From the NCBI GenBank assembly GCA_964551015.1, contig CAZKBP010000006.1, forward strand, positions 124,001 to 188,000: 64,000 bases of DNA, given 5' to 3'. Of this stretch, positions 57,937 to 64,000 are shown in pieces. The position numbers were made by a program, and so were the translations under genes. Under the pieces are notes generated by a model that worked only from the letters and a program-made list of their open reading frames with translations, made no database searches and was not told the origin of the DNA. The stretch's first letter is position 1. Each line of letters begins with the position of its first letter. The stretch comes from CAZKBP01 sp964551015. Lineage in GTDB: Bacteria; Bacteroidota; Bacteroidia; Cytophagales; Microscillaceae.

Positions 57937-59601
57937 TTAAAAACCGCAATTAAGATCATAGAAGTATTCTTCGTTCTGCTGGTTATCTCCTCCTGATCTA
58001 CTTGTTGCAAAGCCTGCTTCATTGTATTCATATACAAAGGAATAAGGTCCTGTGGGGCTAACGATCGCCTGCTCTATATTGTTAATGGGAATAAAAGGAA
58101 TCCTTTCTGACTCAGGAGCCCAAGAGCTATTTGGAATTACGGGAAGAAAGAGGGCTAAATTAGGATCAATGAGTGCATAGGGGCTAATCATATCGTCGTA
58201 GGTATATTCTCTTATGATGTTTCCGTTCTGGTCAGTCGCACGAGAAGGCGACCAAGCTACTTTTTCTTCGTCGTCGTACTCATAAATTTCCAAATTCCTA
58301 GCATTGTTACTTGCAGATACTCGCTCCCACTGAGTTATTCTAAGACGAGAATCATATGTAAAAGACCACGTACTGACTAGTTCTCCCGCGGGATTGAAAA
58401 CCTCTATCCTAGACACTACCTCGCCGCTGTAGGTAAATTGCAAGTTATCGATTTCGACCTCGGGCTGCCCACCTCCGGGGAACAAGGCTCGGGTAGCTCT
58501 ATCAACTTGTCCGTCTTGATTGTAGACAATGCGATGTATTTGGCCGAAGAAAACCCCATCTGCAGACCAATCTATCTCGGTGAGGCTATTGGAGCTATTG
58601 TAATCAAAGTTAGGGCTATTGATTCTGAGTGGATTAAGAGCTTGTTCCAATCGGCAGTTTTCGCCTACGCCACTTCCTACCTCAATGACCTCCGAGTTAC
58701 CTGAGGTAGACGAAGGACTGATGGCGCGTACCCGGTAATAGTGTGTTTTTCCGATTCTAACAGAAAAGAGACGAATTTCGGTCTCGGTCTCAGTCCCCTC
58801 TATTTCCAAGCCTTCATAACCAAATAGAATATCGTTAAAATCGGGATCGGTCGCCACGTCTATCTGGTAGCTAGTAGCTCCATCTACTGGTTCCCAAACG
58901 GCTGTAAAACGAATGGGACTCACCTCCGTAGCATCTCTGGCCACCGGGGCGGGAATTGCTCCAGTCTCTTGCGAAGCTATATTGGAGAAGCCCGATAAGT
59001 TAGAACCGTCGGTAGCCCGCACTCTATAGAAATAAACAGTTGCTGGTGACAAACCCGTGATGGTAAAACTAGTCCCTGATAATATCTGTGAATTCACAGA
59101 AGAAAAATCCATATTTTCACTCCACTCTATGACATATTGGTTAGCACCACTTACAGCTGTCCAGTTGGCAATAAAACTAGTGGAAGTTACATCAGTGGCG
59201 TCCAAGATCGTAGGAGCAGGTAAAAGAGCCGTAATGACTGAAACTACATTAGAATTGCTCGTGGTGGTCGTACCTCGGCGCGCTCTTACTCGGTAGTAAT
59301 ATATCTGACTAACATTCAAATTTTCTATCAGTAGGGTGGTATCTGAGACCTCCCTCCCTTGAAACCCTGGCAAAAACTCGGTAAAAAATTCGTCTGTAGA
59401 AACATCTAGAAAATAGGTACTCGAGCCAATCACAGGTGTCCAACTGGCTACGAAACTCGTGGAGGCAATGTTTGTGGCGGAAAGAGCAATCGGCCTAGGT
59501 TCGATGAAATTGGTATCCTGCACCTCACAGCTGAAAAAACCGAGCAGGAAAGAGGAACCAATGAAGGCAGAGAGTAAGCCTCTAAGCATGATCTTCTTCA
59601 T
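57937..59601 (-). CDS. Lipoprotein with three FN3 domains and a YD-repeat-like C-terminal domain
   Basis: The 554-residue protein has a lipoprotein signal (FLLGFFSC, Cys near residue 25). Three fibronectin type III domains follow at about 35-125, 130-215 and 218-312, each with A-T-x-x-x-x-x-F-x-A-x-W (ATNIASTSFVASWTPV, ATDVTSTSFIANWTAV, ATEVSPIRFTAVWEPV) and a YYRVRA strand. The C-terminal 240 residues hold RHS/YD-like strands (IVYNQDGQVDRATRALFPGG, EYTYDDM) as in DUF4595-type proteins of Bacteroidota. It is probably exposed on the outer membrane and binds a polymer or protein. It lies between the beta-helix lipoprotein and the TonB receptor, same strand. Confidence 0.88.
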   Translation of the reverse strand: MKKIMLRGLLSAFIGSSFLLGFFSCEVQDTNFIEPRPIALSATNIASTSFVASWTPVIGSSTYFLDVSTDEFFTEFLPGFQGREVSDTTLLIENLNVSQIYYYRVRARRGTTTTSNSNVVSVITALLPAPTILDATDVTSTSFIANWTAVSGANQYVIEWSENMDFSSVNSQILSGTSFTITGLSPATVYFYRVRATDGSNLSGFSNIASQETGAIPAPVARDATEVSPIRFTAVWEPVDGATSYQIDVATDPDFNDILFGYEGLEIEGTETETEIRLFSVRIGKTHYYRVRAISPSSTSGNSEVIEVGSGVGENCRLEQALNPLRINSPNFDYNSSNSLTEIDWSADGVFFGQIHRIVYNQDGQVDRATRALFPGGGQPEVEIDNLQFTYSGEVVSRIEVFNPAGELVSTWSFTYDSRLRITQWERVSASNNARNLEIYEYDDEEKVAWSPSRATDQNGNIIREYTYDDMISPYALIDPNLALFLPVIPNSSWAPESERIPFIPINNIEQAIVSPTGPYSFVYEYNEAGFATSRSGGDNQQNEEYFYDLNCGF

Positions 59602-59741
59602 GATGATTATCTTTTGCTTTTCTTACAACGCTAGCTTTAGAATAATATTCTCTATGCAAATAATGTGCATTTTAAAATCTGATACTTCGTACCCGATATC
59701 TCGAGGGGAAGAGCATCAGAATATCTATTCAAAATCCTCTT

Positions 59742-61169
59742 TTAATACGCATTTGGGTCTTCCGGCTCAGTCAAAGTAATGGCACCATAATCAGTTGCTG
59801 GAAAGATCAAGGTGTAAGACAGCATGGTCCAGCCACTCGTCCAAGGGCTTGTCTCAGGCTGAAAAGCTCCTACATAATTTGTATCCTCAAAAAAACTATC
59901 TAATACAAAAAGTGTATCCCCAGCCGCCAGCATCTCCGACAGAAAAGTATCTCTTAATCCCACTTCTGCATGAGGCACTAGGCCCTGTACAAATAAAGTA
60001 TCCACACTGTCTGCAACCTGTACTAAGTCCTGCATCAAACCAACTTGTCGGAAATTAGAATCAGTTTGTACCTTATAAAACAAATTATCTTGGAAAGTGA
60101 AATTGCTCAGACTATCGAGCTCGAAGGTTTGGTCATAATTGGTAAATACACTGCGGTAGAGCGTAAGTTCTGAGCCATTCAAAACCGAAGCAATACGATT
60201 ACTTGGGAATGGATTGAGGTAGGAATTTCCTCTAAAAGTGGCATTAATCACTTGTGCTTGCGAGTTTCGGTCTGATAAATAGAAATTTTTGGCCTCGATC
60301 CCTCGATCCCCCGTGATGGCCTGCCACGCATACCAAAACTGACCCTTCCCTTGATAGCCCGCATCATAGTCAAAAGCATCGTCTCCACAGAAAGCTGCCA
60401 CGAGATATTTGGTATTAACGGTTCCTCCAAACCACTGAAAGGCGTCATCTCGGCAAGCAATCACTTCTACAAATTCTATCTGAGTTCCTCTGCCTACACC
60501 CGCCATGGTGAGCCCGTTGATTTCATTTCCGGCTCCAATCTGGGAACCCGCATAGCGTATAGACACATATTTCAAGATACCTGAGTTGTCATCTTCGTCC
60601 ATACCTCCGTAGAGGTGGCGGGCATCATTAGGCAAAAGACCTTCTACGAAATTGAACCCTCCTACATTATTCATGCCCACGGGGGCATTGCCCATCAAGG
60701 TAATTCCCCCCCACAAGCCACGAATACCCGGCGGAAGACCTGCTACCGAGAAGGTTTCGCCCGGCGTAATCGGATCTAGGATGGAAGTAAAAATAATGGG
60801 CGCGTCTTGCGTTCCCTCGGCCATAATTTTTCCACCTCGAGCTACGATGAGAGTCGCTGCACGGCTTCCACTTCCAAAAAATCCTTTGACAACGGTACCT
60901 GGTTCTATGGTCAAGACCTGCCCAGCATTGATATAAACAGGTCCGTTGATGACCCAAACCGTATCGCTCGACCAAGTGACACTGTCGGCAGCTAAGCCAT
61001 TCAGGCTGCCTCTCACAATTATCTCTGGATAGAAACCACCTAACTTATCTGCCGTGTTCTTAGCCTCAGCAAGTGGTAAGACTTCCTCTTGATCTTGCAA
61101 GCTACAAGAAGTCAGTAGAGAACCCAATAGAAGAATCACGAAGAAGAAAGGTGTGGCTATATTCTTCAT
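59742..61169 (-). CDS. Beta-helix lipoprotein
   Basis: The ATG at 61169 gives a lipoprotein signal (FFFVILLLGSLLTSC, Cys near residue 22) and 475 residues; the longer frame hides the signal. After a short linker the sequence reads as a right-handed parallel beta-helix (INAGQVLTIEPGTVVKGFFG, GGKIMAEGTQDAPIIFTS, KYVSIRYAGSQIGAGNEING), similar to surface beta-helix proteins often annotated only as hypothetical. The acidic C-terminus ends EDPNAY with no sorting domain. It is the first gene of a leftward cluster with the FN3 lipoprotein (140-base gap), TonB receptor and phosphatase. It is presumably surface-exposed and may capture the ligand of the receptor. Confidence 0.85.
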   Translation of the reverse strand: MKNIATPFFFVILLLGSLLTSCSLQDQEEVLPLAEAKNTADKLGGFYPEIIVRGSLNGLAADSVTWSSDTVWVINGPVYINAGQVLTIEPGTVVKGFFGSGSRAATLIVARGGKIMAEGTQDAPIIFTSILDPITPGETFSVAGLPPGIRGLWGGITLMGNAPVGMNNVGGFNFVEGLLPNDARHLYGGMDEDDNSGILKYVSIRYAGSQIGAGNEINGLTMAGVGRGTQIEFVEVIACRDDAFQWFGGTVNTKYLVAAFCGDDAFDYDAGYQGKGQFWYAWQAITGDRGIEAKNFYLSDRNSQAQVINATFRGNSYLNPFPSNRIASVLNGSELTLYRSVFTNYDQTFELDSLSNFTFQDNLFYKVQTDSNFRQVGLMQDLVQVADSVDTLFVQGLVPHAEVGLRDTFLSEMLAAGDTLFVLDSFFEDTNYVGAFQPETSPWTSGWTMLSYTLIFPATDYGAITLTEPEDPNAY

Positions 61170-61456
61170 AGCTTTGGAAGTTATGATCCTGATGGTCTTA
61201 TCAAGGGTGAATAAAAATAGTTTTTTCAATATTATTAAACATGCTGAAACAATTTCTAAACCACACTCGTAAGTTATTGATTTTGAATAGGCTAGTAAGG
61301 GTTTGAAATACTCAAAATTCCTTAATTGGGAATTTATTTCTCAAAAAAAGACATTCTTGCCGTGAATTATCAGTTAAATGTAATTCAGTGTATAAATAAT
61401 TCAATTATTGGAGCTTTTGGAGAAAGACAAGGCCAGTTGATCCGTAGGTAATTGTA

Positions 61457-63397
61457 CTATTTGAAGACTACATTGTTGAGTTGCTGCGTGATTTGTTTGC
61501 GTAATGCCTCGAGTTTTAAGCCGATCTTCAGGTACTTGATTTGCTCCTCATCCTTTTCCGCCTGATCCAATCTCTTTTTATTTTCTTCTTCCAAATTTTT
61601 GATATTAAAAAATTTCAGGCGCAGTATATTCTCTTCTACGATTTCATCCAAAATACTTTCTTCTTTTTTCGTGTAAACAAAATGTTTCTCCTCCCAATTA
61701 TTACTGATTTGATGTTGGATGCTGATGAGGTCTACTACCGCCTGTTTTACGGCAGCAGTAGCGTTGTTGGATTTTATAAAAAAACCAGGATCAATAACTT
61801 TTCCTTTTTGGTAGTGAACAAGAAAGGAAGATAAAATTTCTTGATAAACAGGATGCTCAAATTTGAGGTCTTTCAACTCCTCGAGCAAATGATTCGCTAA
61901 CAACTCCGAAGATTTTAGCTCTCGCTGTCCATAGTTTAATAGCAGCCACACCGCCTGCTTTTCTTGAGAAGCAATCTTAGTGTGTTCTGAATCCGTGGGC
62001 TGAACCTCCTCAATAGTTTTTTGTTCGGGCTGAGCTGCCTTAGACTCGGGCTGAGACTTCGTATAAGCACGAGCCACTTGATGGGCTTCTTTTCTTAAAA
62101 GTTGGTTTCCTTCATGAATAAGTGCTTGCTCTTCAATACCAAGCAAACGGCTACATTCCTGATAAAAAACCCGGCGCTTAATCTCATCTGGGACTTTGAC
62201 GATACTCTGCACCACATCTCGGATCATATTGGCTCGCTTGATGGGGTCATTCTTTGCTTCTGCGAGATATAATTTTGTTTTGAAGCTAATAAAGTCTTCT
62301 GCTTGCTCAGTAAGTATTTTCTGAAAAGCCGAGGTGCCAATCTTTTGTACGTAACTATCAGGGTCTTCCCCATCTGGGAGTTTTACAATTTTGACGTTGA
62401 GTCCCTCGGCTAGGATCAAATCTACTCCACGCAAGGAGGCTTTGATCCCAGCTAAGTCGCCATCATAGAGAATGGTGGCATTTTCTGTGAATCTTCGGAT
62501 CAACTGAATCTGCTCCTTGGTCAGGGAAGTACCCGAAGAGGCCACCACGTTCTTAATATCCGCTTGATGTAGGGAGAGCACATCGGTGTAGCCTTCTACC
62601 AGATAGCAATTGTCTTGCTCTCGGATCGCTTTTTTAGCTTGGTGAATCCCGTAAAGGATTTTGCTTTTTTGGTAAACGGGGGTTTCGGGAGAGTTGAGGT
62701 ATTTGGGTTCTTTGGAGTTTTTTTTCAGCGTGCGCGCGCCAAAGCCGATGGGCTTACCCGATACATTATGAATCGGGAACATTACCCGTTCGCGAAAGCG
62801 GTCGTAGACTTTGCCTTGATCATTTTTGAGAATCAGGCCCGCTTTGAGCAATATCTCCTCACTAAAGCCTTTCTCGAGGGCTTTCTTCAAGAAATCGTCC
62901 CAGGTTTTGAGGCTATAGCCCAGCTGGAATACTTCCATAACTGGCTTTTTAAAACCTCTCTCTTTAAAATAACTAAGCCCAATATCCTGCCCTTCTTCTG
63001 ACTGTTCAAGCATTTCTTGGTAATACTGGCCGGCAAAGTCCAGGGCAATGAGAATACTTTCTCGCTCTTGATAAGCTTGTTTCTGTTCGTCCGTGAAGTC
63101 TTCCTCGCTCTCAATTTCTATTCCGTATTTATCGGCCAGATAGCGCAGTGCTTCGGGGTAGGTATAGTTTTCTAAATCCATCACGAAGCTTACCGAGTCG
63201 CCTCCTTTTCCACAGCCAAAACATTTGTAAATACCCTTGGAGGGAGAAACCGAGAAAGAAGGTGTTTTTTCGTTATGAAAAGGGCAACAAGCCATCCAAT
63301 TGCTTCCCTTTTTTTTGAGGGAGACGAAGTCTTGGACTACTTCTAGGATATCGGCTCGCTCATTAATCAGAGCGATGGTTTCGGAGGGTATGATCAT
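61457..63397 (-). CDS. dnaG: DNA primase
   Basis: The 646-residue protein is a full DnaG. The CHC2 zinc motif at the N-terminus is C38, H41, C59, C62 (CCPFHNEKTPSFSVSPSKG, KCFGCGKGGDS). The RNA polymerase domain and Toprim core follow, with the catalytic Glu in CYLVEGYTDVLS and the Asp pair in ATILYDGDLAGIKASL. The C-terminal region (about 440-646) is helical and contains a variable linker, consistent with the helicase-binding domain. It makes RNA primers for replication. The leftward gene has a good vegetative promoter 25 bases upstream and no macromolecular-synthesis operon partners (rpsU, rpoD) in this window. Confidence 0.97.
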   Translation of the reverse strand: MIIPSETIALINERADILEVVQDFVSLKKKGSNWMACCPFHNEKTPSFSVSPSKGIYKCFGCGKGGDSVSFVMDLENYTYPEALRYLADKYGIEIESEEDFTDEQKQAYQERESILIALDFAGQYYQEMLEQSEEGQDIGLSYFKERGFKKPVMEVFQLGYSLKTWDDFLKKALEKGFSEEILLKAGLILKNDQGKVYDRFRERVMFPIHNVSGKPIGFGARTLKKNSKEPKYLNSPETPVYQKSKILYGIHQAKKAIREQDNCYLVEGYTDVLSLHQADIKNVVASSGTSLTKEQIQLIRRFTENATILYDGDLAGIKASLRGVDLILAEGLNVKIVKLPDGEDPDSYVQKIGTSAFQKILTEQAEDFISFKTKLYLAEAKNDPIKRANMIRDVVQSIVKVPDEIKRRVFYQECSRLLGIEEQALIHEGNQLLRKEAHQVARAYTKSQPESKAAQPEQKTIEEVQPTDSEHTKIASQEKQAVWLLLNYGQRELKSSELLANHLLEELKDLKFEHPVYQEILSSFLVHYQKGKVIDPGFFIKSNNATAAVKQAVVDLISIQHQISNNWEEKHFVYTKKEESILDEIVEENILRLKFFNIKNLEEENKKRLDQAEKDEEQIKYLKIGLKLEALRKQITQQLNNVVFK

Positions 63398-63421
63398 GTT
63401 TTTTCGCTTATCTCAAGTTGA

Positions 63422-63452
63422 CAAAGTTACGATTTTTCGATTTTGAAAACAA
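63422..63452 (-). promoter_or_regulatory. dnaG promoter
   Basis: Minus strand TTG (63452-63450), 20 bases, TAACTTTG (63429-63422). Both halves fit the Bacteroidota vegetative promoter and predict a leader of fewer than 20 bases. Confidence 0.7.
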
Positions 63453-63534
63453 GATTCTAGCGACTTCCTTGATGAAGACAAGTCACCTTCTATTTTCCCG
63501 AGCAAATTACTGAAAATCAGACACTTAACCCATT

Positions 63535-63571
63535 AAAAAATAATACCAAGCTACTCGCGCTTGGTATTATT
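63535..63571. terminator. Perfect 13-bp hairpin, possible terminator or operator
   Basis: AATAATACCAAGC (63539-63551) and its exact complement (63559-63571) with a 7-base loop. A run of six A residues on the left makes it a terminator for leftward transcription, protecting the dnaG promoter from read-through. Confidence 0.6.
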
Positions 63572-63576
63572 ATTGC

Positions 63577-63745
63577 TATTTTTGCTATAAATTTTGATGC
63601 CCTTCTTGCTATAGGGTGTCTTCTTTTAGAAAATAACAGGATAAGACATATTTTGGCATCATTTTCGAGAATTATTAAAAATAATTTGGTGTCTTTTTTT
63701 CAAACAGGTAGACTATTCCTCGAGAATGGGTGCCTGTTTTTTTTA
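63577..63745 (+). ncRNA. Candidate structured small RNA
   Basis: A -7 match (TATTTTTG, 63577-63584) would start a transcript near 63591. Downstream lie TGATGCC/GGCATCA (63595-63601, 63655-63661) enclosing TGTCTT/AAGACA (63617-63622, 63643-63648), and then AAACAGG/CCTGTTT (63702-63708, 63733-63739) followed by eight T residues as a terminator. A second TGTCTT at about 63690 could compete for AAGACA. No coding frame explains these stems. Not recognised as 6S RNA, tmRNA or a known riboswitch. The -33 element is poor. Confidence 0.3.
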
Positions 63746-63969
63746 AGAATTATACATGAGATTTTGCAATTTAAAGATTCCTCTCCAAATTTTGAAAAAA
63801 ATCCCACCTTTTTCGCAGTTAAATCTTTGAAAATTAGCCTACATCCAGACAAAATACAGCAGACTTAACACAAACCATCTCCAGAAATCACCTTTTTTTC
63901 TCAAACATCTCCGCTTTCAATAAGTTGATCTTGTAGTTACAAAATTTACAACCAATAAACTGAGCCATT

Positions 63970-64000
63970 ATGTTTGGTCTTTTCAAGAAAAAAAGCGAAG
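63970..64000 (+). CDS. Partial gene start, possibly Lacal_2735-type small protein
   Basis: An ATG at 63970 opens a frame of ten codons to the window edge, reading MFGLFKKKSE. This N-terminus is typical of small Bacteroidota proteins of the Lacal_2735 (DUF6435) family, which are about 60 residues long and of unknown role. Ten residues cannot establish a family. Preceding AT-rich sequence has no clear promoter. Confidence 0.45.
   Translation, partial: MFGLFKKKSE

Larger units (their letters stand above)
63398..63969. other. Divergent region between dnaG and the right-edge gene, rich in hairpins
   Basis: About 570 bases. It contains the dnaG promoter, a perfect 13-bp inverted repeat, a set of nested short stems ending in a terminator, and an AT-rich right part before the last gene. 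A 71-codon open frame here has no recognisable product and crosses the hairpins, so I do not call it. Confidence 0.5.

Noticed and set aside
63653..63868. 71-codon open frame before the right edge
   Set aside because: It runs through a strong hairpin-plus-T-run terminator and has a low-complexity hydrophobic composition typical of AT-rich noncoding DNA.
1..64000. tRNA, rRNA, CRISPR arrays, insertion sequences, prophage genes
   Set aside because: I looked for cloverleaf-like segments, regularly spaced repeats, transposase motifs and terminal inverted repeats, and saw none that hold up.

Overview
The window looks like chromosomal DNA of a free-living member of the Bacteroidota, most likely close to the Cytophagales. 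Supporting signs: three TonB-dependent receptors, two of them with the carboxypeptidase-regulatory-like N-terminal module of this phylum; near absence of Shine-Dalgarno sequences; several upstream regions with the Bacteroidota -7 element TAnnTTTG; and many secreted WD40, LRR, caspase-like, CHAT and FN3 proteins. I see no rRNA, tRNA, insertion sequence, phage gene or CRISPR array. About 45 genes are supported, two of them cut by the window edges.

Layout. 1-13 kb: a partial membrane protein, a secreted unknown, a large TonB receptor, an MFS exporter, a methyltransferase, PBP4-type DacB, an A-type Fe-S carrier, methylmalonyl-CoA epimerase, a PPP phosphatase and a dienoyl-CoA isomerase of ECH1 type. 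13-22 kb: a CASTOR/POLLUX-type channel, a secreted WD40-caspase fusion, a secreted transglutaminase-like protein and an AstE/AspA-type deacylase. 22-31 kb: a second TonB receptor, then the beta-oxidation pair thiolase (fadA-type) and fadJ-type multifunctional enzyme, threonine aldolase, an LRR protein and a GDPD lipoprotein. 32-41 kb: a small conserved unknown, an alpha/beta hydrolase and a four-gene CHAT-STAND operon. 41-52 kb: a metallopeptidase/propeller/barrel protein, a GNAT, a thioredoxin-fold protein, a GAF sensor, an M1 aminopeptidase and the relics of an old duplication. 52-61 kb: DUF2147 and a leftward cluster of beta-helix lipoprotein, FN3 lipoprotein, TonB receptor and TPR-SpoIIE phosphatase. 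61-64 kb: dnaG, a structured intergenic region, and the start of a small gene.

The best candidate for an undescribed system is the operon at 33,917-40,657. It encodes a CHAT protease, a STAND NTPase core, a membrane protein carrying the rest of the STAND winged helix plus coiled coil and beta-propeller, and an outer-membrane barrel. All three junctions are ATGA stop/start overlaps. The STAND protein, normally one chain, is split inside its winged helix. Predicted topology puts the propeller in the periplasm, so the four products could form a chain from outer membrane to cytosolic protease. This function is inference.

A second notable observation is a fossil duplication at 43.3-48.7 kb. Two copies of a metallopeptidase / membrane protein / DUF6624-like block have suffered complementary deletions, so each gene survives intact in only one copy. 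Regulatory candidates include a three-part alternating inverted repeat with terminator potential before the thiolase gene, perfect palindromes before two other genes, and a possible structured RNA next to dnaG.
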